Assembly: GCA_020354625.1 (NCBI GenBank)
Contig: CP070651.1
Span: forward strand, 1,319,594-1,369,532
Length of the DNA: 49,939 bases
Direction of reading: 5' to 3'
Origin: Trueperaceae bacterium
GTDB taxonomy: Bacteria; Deinococcota; Deinococci; Deinococcales; Trueperaceae
The position numbers and the translations under genes are program-made. Numbering within the stretch: the first letter of the stretch is position 1; every line of letters starts with the position of its first letter. Below the pieces are notes generated by a model. That model was given only the letters and a program-made list of their open reading frames with translations. It was not told where the DNA came from and searched no databases. This document shows, piece after piece, positions 25,267 through 33,810 of the stretch.

Positions 25267-26109
25267 ATGCGCGTTTACATATCGGTAGACATGGAAGGTT
25301 GCTCGGGTGTCGTACATAGGGAGCAGACCAATCCCATCGGGTACGACTACGAGTCGGCGCGGACGTTGATGACGGCGGAAGCCAATGCCGCGGTGAGAGG
25401 TGCGTTTGAAGGAGGTGCCACAGAGGTGGTCGTGAGTGACTCGCACGGTGGAAACGGGATGCGAAACGTGCTCATCGACCGTTTGGATCCGCGGGCTGAG
25501 CTCATCCTCGGTAGTCCGCGCCGGTTGGGTCAGTTGGAAGGGTTGGACGATTCGTACGGCGCGCTCTTTCTGGTCGGGTACCATACCCGGCACGGCTCTA
25601 CAGGCGTATTGAGTCATACGACCAACGGTCAGGCGGTGGCTAATGTGTGGATCGGCGACGAGCTGGTCGGCGAAATCGGTCTCAATGCGCGACTGGCCGA
25701 ATCTTTCGGTGTGCCTGTCGCCCTGGTGACGGGTGACGACCGCACGGTGGCAGAAGCCAAAGAGCAGCTCCCCGAGGTCGAAGGCGTTGTCGTCAAGAAG
25801 GCGTTGGGGCGCTATACAGCTCGCTGTTTGCATCCGGAGCGGGCACAGCAACTGATCGAGCAGGGTGCGGTGCGGGCAGTGAAAAAAGCAGATCGTCTCG
25901 GGACCGAGCCTCTCGGTTCACCGGTGTCGATCCGCGTGCAGTTCAAAGAGACGGGCTCGGCGGAAGCCGCCGCCGCGGTACCCGGAGCGGTGTTGGTGGC
26001 CGATGATACCGTCGAACTCTCTTGTGACAGCGTGGAACAGGCCTACGCGGGCTATTCCTCGATGGTGGCGCTTTGGGAGCCGGCGTGGGGGGGGTGGATC
26101 CGTGGCTGA
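25267..26109 (+). CDS. M55-family D-aminopeptidase (DppA-like)
   Basis: 280 residues from the ATG at 25267, preceded by GAGGAGAAGAGG; a longer frame upstream is an artefact of the previous gene. The family metal ligands are at the expected places: D8 and E10 in SVDMEG, H60 in SDSHGG, a His in GYHTRHG (106) and E136 in GEIGLN. M55 enzymes are zinc D-aminopeptidases forming a decameric ring, and B. subtilis DppA is encoded beside a dipeptide transporter, as here. It probably releases D-amino acids from imported peptides. It overlaps the next gene by 8 bp. Confidence 0.88.
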   Translation: MRVYISVDMEGCSGVVHREQTNPIGYDYESARTLMTAEANAAVRGAFEGGATEVVVSDSHGGNGMRNVLIDRLDPRAELILGSPRRLGQLEGLDDSYGALFLVGYHTRHGSTGVLSHTTNGQAVANVWIGDELVGEIGLNARLAESFGVPVALVTGDDRTVAEAKEQLPEVEGVVVKKALGRYTARCLHPERAQQLIEQGAVRAVKKADRLGTEPLGSPVSIRVQFKETGSAEAAAAVPGAVLVADDTVELSCDSVEQAYAGYSSMVALWEPAWGGWIRG

Positions 26110-27166
26110 TTCTGTGGGGTTATTCGAGACGGTCAAGACCTTGACCGAGATGTTGGGTCCGTCTGGGTACGAGGACCGGGTCCAGGATTGGTTGGAGTCG
26201 AAATGGCGCGAGGCCGGCTGTGAGGTGCACCGGAGCCGGGTGGGCAATCTTTTTGCCAAGGTCGGCGGGAGCGGCCCGAAACTTCTGGTGGCGGCCCACG
26301 CCGATGAGATCAGCTTTCGGGTCAAGAGCATCGACGCTGACGGCCACCTGCTTTTGACCTCGGGGACGGGTGGAAGCGAGCTTTCCCCACCCCACTTCGC
26401 CTTTGTCGCCCAACCGTGTACGGTGCTGACGCCAGAGGGCGAGGTGCCGGGCACCGTGGGCACCGTCACCGGTCACGTGATGACCAAAGAGCAGCGCGAG
26501 AGCAACCGGGTGAGCTGGGCCGATATCTTTCTAGATATCGGGGCCCGAAGCCGTGAGGAAGCGCTCGGCTGGGGGGTACATGTCGGCTGCCCTGTGGTTG
26601 CGGACGTCAAAACTCGACGAGTGGGTCACAACCTCGTCGGTAAGGCTATGGACGACCGAGCAGCGCTCGCGATTATGACTTCGTGGTTGGAAGGGATCGA
26701 TAGGCAGGAGCTGGCCTATGAACTCTGGTTCGGCTCGACTGTCCAGGAGGAAGTCGGGCTGGTCGGCGCAGGCTCGGTGGAGGGTTTCGATCTGGCGATC
26801 GCCCTAGAGGTCGGCTTGGCCGGCGACATTCCACCGGTGAGCGAGTTGCACATCCCGTCGCGCCTCGGGGCGGGCCCGTTACTCGGCCACAAGGACGCAG
26901 CCGTTCACTACGACAAGGAGATCTTGAGGCGACTCGCCGAGGTGGCGAAGCGTGAGGAGATCGCGATACAGCATCTTGTGTTCCTTCAGTTTTCGAGTGA
27001 CGGCAAGATGTTTATCGCCAACGATATTCCGACCGCGATGGTCGCGTATCCGACGCGCTACACCCACAGCCCCATCGAGACGGTCGACTTGCGAGATCTT
27101 GAAGCGACCCTTGCGTTGTTGAAGGCGTTTGCGATCACGCCGAGCGCGGAGCGACCGGTTAGCTGA
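26102..27166 (+). CDS. M42-family metallopeptidase (endoglucanase M/FrvX-like)
   Basis: 354 residues from the GTG at 26102, which overlaps the end of the M55 gene by 8 bp and has GGGGTGG upstream, pointing to translational coupling. Motifs of M42 dinuclear aminopeptidases: AAHADEISF (first metal His and Asp), KAMDDRAAL (bridging Asp), TVQEEVGLVGA (catalytic Glu pair), IALEVG (metal-site region) and the C-terminal YTHSPIE (His). M42 enzymes form tetrahedral dodecamers that trim short peptides. Together with the M55 gene it makes a peptide-degrading pair feeding on the transported substrate. Confidence 0.9.
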   Translation: MADSVGLFETVKTLTEMLGPSGYEDRVQDWLESKWREAGCEVHRSRVGNLFAKVGGSGPKLLVAAHADEISFRVKSIDADGHLLLTSGTGGSELSPPHFAFVAQPCTVLTPEGEVPGTVGTVTGHVMTKEQRESNRVSWADIFLDIGARSREEALGWGVHVGCPVVADVKTRRVGHNLVGKAMDDRAALAIMTSWLEGIDRQELAYELWFGSTVQEEVGLVGAGSVEGFDLAIALEVGLAGDIPPVSELHIPSRLGAGPLLGHKDAAVHYDKEILRRLAEVAKREEIAIQHLVFLQFSSDGKMFIANDIPTAMVAYPTRYTHSPIETVDLRDLEATLALLKAFAITPSAERPVS

Positions 27167-27251
27167 CGGTTTGAATTATGGCTTACCCACCACCTCGCCT
27201 ACGCTTAATGCTACACTTGAATCTGTTTGTGACCAGTATGGACTCGAGGCC

Positions 27252-27281
27252 TTGTGGGAAGGGGGGGTAGACGAGTATAGT
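27252..27281 (+). promoter_or_regulatory. Candidate promoter for the third binding-protein operon
   Basis: TTGTGG (27252-27257) and TATAGT (27276-27281) are spaced by 18 nt, with a run of seven G in the spacer. The leader to the ATG at 27378 would be about 90 nt. The 15-bp palindrome seen at 16020 and 36667 is absent here. Confidence 0.45.
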
Positions 27282-27377
27282 TCAGCGCATTCGTCTGGTC
27301 TGCGCCACGATGACGATCAGGAGCGCTCTTACCGTGTTCGGGGGAGTGCAGGGAGTTTCTATCAAGGGAGGTTTTTG

Positions 27378-28973
27378 ATGCACAGTCGGTTTGTAAAAGT
27401 AGGGTTGCTCTTTCTCGCCTTCGTCATGTTGTTGGGGGTTGGTGCTACGGTCTTTGCCCAAGGCGAGATCGTCTACGCCATGAACCGTGAGCCCGATATG
27501 TTCGACCTGCACACGGGGTCGTCGCGTTACGATCTGGTCGTCGCTGCCAATGTTTTCGACACCTACCTCTACCTCACCGAAGATGGAGAGTATCTGCCGT
27601 GGTTGGCAGATGAAGTTACGGCTTCAGATGACGCGCGCGTCTATACCATCAAGCTGCGGTCTGGGGTCACCTTCCACGACGGTACGCCTCTCAACGCCGA
27701 GGCGGTCAAGTTCAACTTCGATCGCATCGTCGATCCGGATACGGCCAGCCGTGCCGCGATCGGTGACATGGGCTCATATGAGCAGACCGAGATCGTAGAC
27801 GACTTGACGGTGCGGGTGCATTTTAGCGATCCCCACCCTGCCTTCTGGAATGCGCTCGCCGACTGGCGTGCCGGGGGACCTCATTCGCCTGCGGCTCTGC
27901 AAGCTGACGCCGACGGCTTCAAGCAGGCCCCTGTCGGGACCGGACCCTTCAAGTTCGTCGAGTGGGTAGAGCGCGATCACATCACCATCGAGCCCTACGA
28001 AGACTACAACTGGCCCTACCCTCGGGCGGAACACGAGGGTGCAGCGCGGCCCGACCGCGTCATCTTCCGGATTATCCCTGAAGACCAATCACGCGTGATC
28101 GCCCTCACCACCGGTGAGGTCAACGCCGCTATGCGCATCCCACCGCAGAGTGTGGGTGAGCTCCAGAGTAATTCCGATGTATATCTCAACTCGGTCGTTT
28201 TGCCCGGGACCGGCGTCATCTTGGTCGTCAACGGCAGCAAGCCGCCGACAAACGACCTGGCCGTGCGGCAGGCGCTCCTTTACGCCACCGATCCGCAGGC
28301 GATAAGCCGGGTCGGGTACTTCAACGCCTGGCAGGCGCACCTCGGTTCGGTATTGTCTGCACCCAACCCGAGCTTCGTCGATCTTTCCGGTGAGTTCCCT
28401 CTCGACCTGGAGAAAGCGGCTCAGCTTCTCGATGAAGCGGGCTGGGTCGACAGCAATGGGGACGGCATTCGCGATAAGGACGGCAATGAAGCCGTGTTGC
28501 AATATATCGGCTTCCCCAACCCCGAAACCACGCGGGTGATCGAGTTCCTACAGGCCACTTTGCGCCCCATCGGTATGGACGTGCAGATCCTGGAACTCGA
28601 TAGCGGCGCCATCCAGAAGGCACGTCAGGCTGGCGACCACAACATCGCCCACCTCACCTGGATCTTCAAAGAGGGTGGGTTCTTGCGGACGCTCTTTCAC
28701 TCGGAGAACATCGGTACCGGTTGGAACTTTACCCACTTGGCCGACAGCGAGGTAGACGGCCTTCTGGAGGCTGTCGAGACCGAGGCCGATCTCAGCGTGC
28801 GTGGAGATATGCTAGAGCGTGTTCAACGCCGCATGCTCGAGCAAGGTATGGTCATCCCCACCGTCTATCAGCAGCAGATCAACGCCTATCGCAACGAGGT
28901 TCAAGGGATCAAGCTCTACGAGGTCTACGGTGAGGCGCCCTACTTCTACGACGCATACGTTGAAGGACAGTAA
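27378..28973 (+). CDS. ABC transporter substrate-binding protein, SBP family 5
   Basis: 531 residues from the ATG at 27378, chosen for GGGAGG 6 nt upstream and a Sec signal starting there (VGLLFLAFVMLLGVGATVFA, cleaved before QGE). No lipobox. Family 5 features: AMNREPDMFDLHTG, YTIKLRSGVTFHDGTPLN, PVGTGPFKFVEW and VRQALLYATDPQAIS. It also carries SNGDGIRDKDGN-type calcium-like segments in the C-terminal lobe, as does the gene at 16334 (NGDGIVEAYG). It probably works with the permeases at 29087 and 30118. Confidence 0.9.
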   Translation: MHSRFVKVGLLFLAFVMLLGVGATVFAQGEIVYAMNREPDMFDLHTGSSRYDLVVAANVFDTYLYLTEDGEYLPWLADEVTASDDARVYTIKLRSGVTFHDGTPLNAEAVKFNFDRIVDPDTASRAAIGDMGSYEQTEIVDDLTVRVHFSDPHPAFWNALADWRAGGPHSPAALQADADGFKQAPVGTGPFKFVEWVERDHITIEPYEDYNWPYPRAEHEGAARPDRVIFRIIPEDQSRVIALTTGEVNAAMRIPPQSVGELQSNSDVYLNSVVLPGTGVILVVNGSKPPTNDLAVRQALLYATDPQAISRVGYFNAWQAHLGSVLSAPNPSFVDLSGEFPLDLEKAAQLLDEAGWVDSNGDGIRDKDGNEAVLQYIGFPNPETTRVIEFLQATLRPIGMDVQILELDSGAIQKARQAGDHNIAHLTWIFKEGGFLRTLFHSENIGTGWNFTHLADSEVDGLLEAVETEADLSVRGDMLERVQRRMLEQGMVIPTVYQQQINAYRNEVQGIKLYEVYGEAPYFYDAYVEGQ

Positions 28974-28989
28974 GCCGGCGCTTGTGAGT

Positions 28990-29007
28990 ATCAGCTGAAC
29001 GGCTGAT
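28990..29007 (+). promoter_or_regulatory. Small hairpin after binding-protein gene
   Basis: ATCAGC pairs with GCTGAT around a 6-nt loop, 16 bp after the stop. It is weaker than the hairpins in the two other transporter operons but sits in the same place. Confidence 0.3.
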
Positions 29008-29086
29008 GACGGTCTCGAGGCGGGCTCTGCGCTCGCCTCGAGGCTTCATCGGTCGGCTCAGGCCTGAGGTTGAGGACGATCTAGCC

Positions 29087-30010
29087 ATGTGGTCTTATGC
29101 TGTTCGGCGCGTCGTTACCCTGATCCCGGTACTTTTCGGGGTGTCGTTTTTGGTCTTTGCGGGGATGTATATCATCCCTGGCGATGCCGTCGACATGATG
29201 TTGGCCGAGACGGGCGCGACGGCGGAGGATCTGGCCCGCCTGCGCAACCAGTTGGGTCTCGACGACCCCTTTATGGTGCAGTATGGCCGCTTCCTCGGTC
29301 AGATGGTAAGGGGCGATCTGGGGGAGTCGATCGTCACGGGACGGGACGTCAAGCAGCAGATCAGGAATCAACTCCCCGCCACCATCGAGCTCACCATGGC
29401 GGCCTTGGCTATCGCCTTTCTCTTCGGTGTCCCGCTGGGGATCGTATCGGCTATCAAGAGGGGGTCTTGGATCGACGCCGTGAGCATGATGATCGCCCTC
29501 ATCGGGGTGTCGATGCCGAACTTCTGGCTCGGCCTCCTCTTCATCATGGGCTTCTCCTTGGGCCTCGGGTGGTTTCCGGCAGCGGGAACAGGAGGGCTCG
29601 ATCACCTGGTGATGCCGGCGATGACGCTCGGTTTCAGTGGCATCGCTGTGATCGCACGCGTGTCGCGCTCGAGCCTTCTCGAGGTGATGAACACAGACTT
29701 CATGCGCACAGCCCGTTCGAAGGGGTTGCGAGAGCATAGCGTGGTGATCAAACACGGTATGCGCAACGCCATGGCTTCGGTGCTGACCATCGTCGGCCTG
29801 CAGTTTGGGGCGCTATTGGGTGGCTCGGTGGTGGTAGAGACGGTCTTCGGACGCCAGGGGATCGGGTTTCTGGCCGCCAATGCCATCCAGCGCGGCGATT
29901 TTACGTTGGTGCAGGCGACCGTGATGCTCGCCTCGCTCGCCTTCGTACTCGTCAATCTATTGGTCGATTTCTCATATTCGCTTCTCGACCCGCGTATTCG
30001 TTACACGTGA
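29087..30010 (+). CDS. ABC transporter permease, DppB/OppB family
   Basis: 307 residues from the ATG at 29087 (MWSYAVRRVVTLIPVLFG), the usual family opening; earlier in-frame starts would add an arginine-rich tail. A GAGG lies 12 nt upstream, so the ribosome site is weak. The IIPGDAVDMML, RGDLGESI, DFMRTARSKGL (EAA loop) and C-terminal VNLLVDFSYSLLDPRIRYT blocks are all present. It pairs with the permease at 30118. Confidence 0.9.
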   Translation: MWSYAVRRVVTLIPVLFGVSFLVFAGMYIIPGDAVDMMLAETGATAEDLARLRNQLGLDDPFMVQYGRFLGQMVRGDLGESIVTGRDVKQQIRNQLPATIELTMAALAIAFLFGVPLGIVSAIKRGSWIDAVSMMIALIGVSMPNFWLGLLFIMGFSLGLGWFPAAGTGGLDHLVMPAMTLGFSGIAVIARVSRSSLLEVMNTDFMRTARSKGLREHSVVIKHGMRNAMASVLTIVGLQFGALLGGSVVVETVFGRQGIGFLAANAIQRGDFTLVQATVMLASLAFVLVNLLVDFSYSLLDPRIRYT

Positions 30011-30117
30011 GAACCGTGCGACTCGCGTTTCGGGTCGGGATCACGCCGACCGCCGGTTATGACCTTTAGGAGGAAGCCATAGCCACGCAAGACCTATCCG
30101 CACTTCCAGGTGCGTCC

Positions 30118-30966
30118 ATGGAGCAACGGTCGACCCCCTCTCGGAAGGTCCTGAGGCGCTTTTTTCGCCATCGCGGTGGGGTGCTCGGTGCTCTACTTAT
30201 GTTCTCGCTCATCGTGATCGCGGTGTTTGCTCCGCAGGTTGCCCCCTTCGATCCGTTGGCCGTCTCTCCGTTCGATGCCTTGCTCCCCCCGTCGACCGAA
30301 CATTGGATGGGTACGGACACGCTGGGACGCGACATGCTCAGCCGCGTGATCTTCGGTTCGCGGATCTCGCTGCGGCTCGGGCTCGTGTCGGTGAGCATTG
30401 CCCTCACCATCGGGGTCATCGTAGGGAGTTTGGCCGGATATATCGGCGGCCGGGTCGACGACGTGTTGATGCGGATCATCGATGTGTTGTTGGCGTTCCC
30501 CTCGCTTATCCTCGCCCTGCTGGCCGTCTTCGCCTTGGGTCCGGGTCTGACAAACGCCATGATCGCGGTCGGAATTTCAGCGATTCCGAGTTACGCTCGC
30601 GTGACGCGCGGCGAGGTGCTTTCTGCCAAGGAGAACCTCTACGTTCAGGCGGCCGAGGCGGTGGGGGCTCCGGCCCTGGTGATTATGTTCCGCCATATTT
30701 TGCCAAACATTATCGCTCCCAATATCGTCATCGCGGCGCTCGGCACCGGCACGGCCATCCTCGCCGGTTCGGCGCTGAGTTTTTTGGGATTGGGTGCCCA
30801 GGCGCCGACGCCCGAGTGGGGGTTGATGCTCGCGCAAGGGCGTGGATTCATGCAGCTGGCGTGGTGGCTCAGCTTTTTCCCTGGGTTTGCGATCATGCTT
30901 ACGGTCATGTCGCTCAATCTGTTGGGGGACGGCCTTAGGGATGTGCTCGATCCCCGGTTGAACTGA
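30118..30966 (+). CDS. ABC transporter permease, DppC/OppC family; start uncertain
   Basis: 282 residues from the ATG at 30118, which has AGGTG 5 nt upstream. A much stronger site, TTAGGAGG, stands 5 nt before an in-frame ATA at 30079, which would add 13 residues (ATQDLSALPGAS before Met). Either a non-canonical start or a base change of ATG to ATA is possible. DppC hallmarks: MGTDTLGRDMLSRVIFGSRISL, the EAA-type loop near YVQAAEAVGAPA, and the end LNLLGDGLRDVLDPRLN. No ATPase gene follows; an amidase comes next. Confidence 0.88.
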   Translation: MEQRSTPSRKVLRRFFRHRGGVLGALLMFSLIVIAVFAPQVAPFDPLAVSPFDALLPPSTEHWMGTDTLGRDMLSRVIFGSRISLRLGLVSVSIALTIGVIVGSLAGYIGGRVDDVLMRIIDVLLAFPSLILALLAVFALGPGLTNAMIAVGISAIPSYARVTRGEVLSAKENLYVQAAEAVGAPALVIMFRHILPNIIAPNIVIAALGTGTAILAGSALSFLGLGAQAPTPEWGLMLAQGRGFMQLAWWLSFFPGFAIMLTVMSLNLLGDGLRDVLDPRLN

Positions 30967-31011
30967 CCACGCTATGGTAGTCGGGGGCTCCAAGGCTACC
31001 GGGTTGGAGGG

Positions 31012-32415
31012 GTGTCTTTGAGCGTTGAGTTGGCGTATACGCCGCTACGTGTCTTGGCGGAACGGATTCGCTGTGGTGAGCTGTCGCCCGTCGAGATAGT
31101 GGAGGGGTTTTTAGAGCGTATCGACCGGTACGACGCACGGCTAGGGACGTATATCACCGTCTGTGCGGATGATGCGTTGGAGACTGCTCAAGCAGCTGAA
31201 CGCGAGATCAAAGCGGGTTCTTACCGGGGACCCTTGCACGGTATACCGGTTGTGCATAAAGACAATATCTTGACCAAAGGGGTTTTGACCACCGCGCATT
31301 CGAAGACACTCCGCGATTTCTATCCCCCTACCGACGCCTCCTTTGTAGCCCGCTTGAAAGCGTGTGGCACGATCCTTATGGGCAAGACCAACACCACCGA
31401 GTTCGCTTGTGGAGATATGGCAGAGTACGGTCCCTCTAGAAACCCTTGGAATCTCGCCCTGTTTAGCGGCGCCTCGAGCGGCGGCTCAGCGGGAGCGTTG
31501 GCGGCCGGTCTGGCGGTAGCAGCCACCGGCACCGATACCGGAGGGTCGATTCGCGCTCCGGCTAGCATGTGCGGGGTGGTCGGGGTCAAGCCCACCTTCG
31601 GACGGGTGAGTCGCCACGGGGTAATCCCCCTCAGCTGGACCATGGATCACGCCGGGCCGATGACCCGGACGGTGGCCGATGCCGCGCTCTTGCTGGCGGG
31701 CATGGCGGGGCCGGATGCGCTCGACCCCTCGGGTTCAAAGCGAGCCGTGCCGGATTTTACCGAGGGCTTTACGCCCGAGCTGAGCGGGGTCTCGATCGGC
31801 GTTTGCCAGGAGCACTTTTTCGAAGGCCTCGAGCCAGCGGTCGAGAACGCCCTTCACGCCGTATTGTCCGAGCTCGAAGGGCTCGGTGCCGAGCTCAGGC
31901 CGTTATCCCTACCGTCAGCGGGTGAGCTCGCCGCGGCTGCAGACGTGTTGGTGATGGCCGAGGCCTTTTCGCAACACGCTGCTCGTTTGAGGGAGTGTGC
32001 TGCCGATTACGGGCCGAAAGCGCGGCGCCGGATCAGCACGGGAGCGTTTTATACCTCGGCCGAATATCAACAGGCGGGTCAGGTCAGGGAGCTCTGGATC
32101 CGCGAACTCGATCTCGCCATGCGGGATGTCGATGCCCTGGTGACGCCCACCTTGCCGTTTACCGCCTTCTCGCTCGAGCGCCAGGAGCGTGGGGCCCCCG
32201 ATACCAGTTGGGCGACGCGCCATTTCAACCTATCGGGTCATCCGGCGATGACCCTGCCGTGCGGTTTCGATGAGGGTGGCTTGCCGATCGGCATGCAGGT
32301 CGTGGCGAAGCCGTTCGATGAGTCGACCATGTTCCGTATCGGGCACGCCTACCAGTTGGCGACAGGCTGGCACCTGAGGCGTCCCCGGCCGTTCGCAGGT
32401 GATGATGATGCTTGA
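31012..32415 (+). CDS. Amidase-signature hydrolase (GatA/AtzE-like)
   Basis: 467 residues. The Ser-cisSer-Lys triad is visible: K83 in HGIPVVHKDN, S155 in GASSGGSAG and S179 in TDTGGSIRAPA, with 24 residues between the two serines as in GatA. It hydrolyses a C-N amide bond to an acid and an amine or ammonia. Start: GTG 31012 (taken) lies flush against GGAGGG, while TTG 31018 has GGAGG about 7 nt upstream and may be the real start. Its end overlaps by 17 bp a small GatC/AtzG-like ORF, which suggests a two-subunit amidase rather than the tRNA amidotransferase, since no gatB is present. Confidence 0.88.
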   Translation: MSLSVELAYTPLRVLAERIRCGELSPVEIVEGFLERIDRYDARLGTYITVCADDALETAQAAEREIKAGSYRGPLHGIPVVHKDNILTKGVLTTAHSKTLRDFYPPTDASFVARLKACGTILMGKTNTTEFACGDMAEYGPSRNPWNLALFSGASSGGSAGALAAGLAVAATGTDTGGSIRAPASMCGVVGVKPTFGRVSRHGVIPLSWTMDHAGPMTRTVADAALLLAGMAGPDALDPSGSKRAVPDFTEGFTPELSGVSIGVCQEHFFEGLEPAVENALHAVLSELEGLGAELRPLSLPSAGELAAAADVLVMAEAFSQHAARLRECAADYGPKARRRISTGAFYTSAEYQQAGQVRELWIRELDLAMRDVDALVTPTLPFTAFSLERQERGAPDTSWATRHFNLSGHPAMTLPCGFDEGGLPIGMQVVAKPFDESTMFRIGHAYQLATGWHLRRPRPFAGDDDA

Positions 32416-32596
32416 TCTCGAGTGGCTTCGATACGAGGCAGCGAGGCAGGGTCTGCCTTTGAGCGAAGAGGATCTGGTGGCGATTCTCGCCTCGCTGCAA
32501 CGGACGAAGGAAGCGCTGCTACGTTCCCGGCCAGACCAGACAGAAGGCCTCGAGCCCCCGTATCCCTTCGCAGCGATACCCGCCGACCGGCAGTAG
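32399..32596 (+). CDS. GatC/AtzG-like small amidase partner
   Basis: 65 residues, overlapping the amidase by 17 bp (coupled translation). Helical N-terminal half (LEWLRYEAARQGLPLSEEDL, then VAILASLQRTKEAL) and a C-terminal tail LEPPYPF. The same plan, two helices and an extended Glu-Pro-rich tail that wraps the amidase, is known from GatC and from AtzG, the partner of the AtzE amidase. Several ATG codons in series (32399-32407) allow slightly different starts. The assignment rests on length, context and the tail, not on a strong motif. Confidence 0.6.
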   Translation: MMMMLDLEWLRYEAARQGLPLSEEDLVAILASLQRTKEALLRSRPDQTEGLEPPYPFAAIPADRQ

Positions 32597-32611
32597 GGTA
32601 TTCTCAAGGTT

Positions 32612-33781
32612 ATGAAGATAACCGATGTTGTCTGTCACGTGCTCTTGGCGCCGAATTACGATCCCGGGTTTACCTCGTCTGCTCAAGATAGCTTCCTCGT
32701 TGTGGTCCACACCGATGAAGGGCTTCAAGGGATCGGTGAATCGGATGTCAACCCCTGGATCGCCAAGGCCTGTATCGAAGCGCCGGGTACGCACACGATG
32801 GGGCTGAGCATCAAAGACATGCTCATCGGTGAGGACCCGCGTGACATCGCGGCCATCTGGCGCAAACTCTATCGCGGATCTGCCATGAATGGTCGTCGTG
32901 GCGCGGTAATCAACGCTATCGGCGCCGTAGACATGGCGCTCTGGGATCTGCGCGGTAAGATCGAGGGGCTTCCTGTACACCGGCTTCTCGGTACAAAGCG
33001 CCCCGACAAGGTCGTTCCGTACGCATCTCTGCAGCCGGCCGGCGACAGCTTCGAGGCGTATCGAGACGCGCTCTGCGCGTCGGCCGAGAAGGCGAAGTCG
33101 CTAGGCTTCAAGGCGGTGAAGGCCGAAGTGACCATGAACGGCCCGTATGCGCACAGCGGCCTACGCGAATCGTATGACCGGCATACCGAGGTCGTGGCCG
33201 CTGTGAGAAAGACGCTCGGCGATGAGGTGACGCTCATGATCGATGTGCAGTACCTCTGGGAGGACGCCGCGACCTGCCTCTCGGTCGTGAGAGACTGGGC
33301 CGAGTTCGACTGTTATTTCCTAGAGACGCCGATCTGGGTCGATTATCTCGACGAGTACGCCAAGTTGGCGGCCGAGGCTCCGATGAGAATCGCCTCGGGG
33401 GAATGGCTGTCGACCCACCATGAGTTCGAAGCGCTGATGGACCGTGGCAAGATCGGAGTCGTCCAGCCCGATGTCGGGCGTGTGGGAGGTCTCAGCGAGG
33501 CGCGAACAGTGTGTGACATGGCTGCGGACCGCGGGCTCACTGTGGTGCCCCATTGTTGGAAGACGGGCGTGTCGATCTCGGCGACAGCGCACCTGGCCTG
33601 GGTGACACCTCACTGTGCCTTCATCGAATATTTACCGCCGCAACTCTGTCTGGAGACCCTGCGCAAAGAGCTCGCCTTTGAGGATTTTACGCTCGAGAAC
33701 GGTGTGATCAGCGAACCGAGCCGTCCGGGCTTGGGGTTCGAACTCGATTGGGAGGCGCTGGAGGCTTATAAGGTGGCTTGA
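32612..33781 (+). CDS. Enolase-superfamily enzyme (mandelate racemase/muconate-lactonizing group)
   Basis: 389 residues. N-terminal capping domain, then a barrel with FKAVKAEV (catalytic Lys), MIDVQ (Asp ligand), FLETP (Glu ligand), IASGEW (Glu ligand), QPDVGRVGG (Asp of the His-Asp dyad) and VVPHCWKTG (His). This set, Lys on strand 2 and a His-Asp dyad, is characteristic of the mandelate racemase subgroup, which abstracts a proton next to a carboxylate (racemases and acid-sugar dehydratases). A gluconate-, mandelate- or amino-acid-derived acid are all possible substrates. It is the last gene of the plus-strand run, 15 bp after the small amidase partner. Confidence 0.9.
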   Translation: MKITDVVCHVLLAPNYDPGFTSSAQDSFLVVVHTDEGLQGIGESDVNPWIAKACIEAPGTHTMGLSIKDMLIGEDPRDIAAIWRKLYRGSAMNGRRGAVINAIGAVDMALWDLRGKIEGLPVHRLLGTKRPDKVVPYASLQPAGDSFEAYRDALCASAEKAKSLGFKAVKAEVTMNGPYAHSGLRESYDRHTEVVAAVRKTLGDEVTLMIDVQYLWEDAATCLSVVRDWAEFDCYFLETPIWVDYLDEYAKLAAEAPMRIASGEWLSTHHEFEALMDRGKIGVVQPDVGRVGGLSEARTVCDMAADRGLTVVPHCWKTGVSISATAHLAWVTPHCAFIEYLPPQLCLETLRKELAFEDFTLENGVISEPSRPGLGFELDWEALEAYKVA

Positions 33782-33810
33782 TGAACGGTGCCCTCAAAAG
33801 CTACACCGTC

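Noticed and set aside
31012-32596. GatA/GatC of the tRNA-dependent amidotransferase
   Set aside because: No gatB is present and the genes lie in a catabolic run, so a catabolic amidase with a GatC-like partner fits better.
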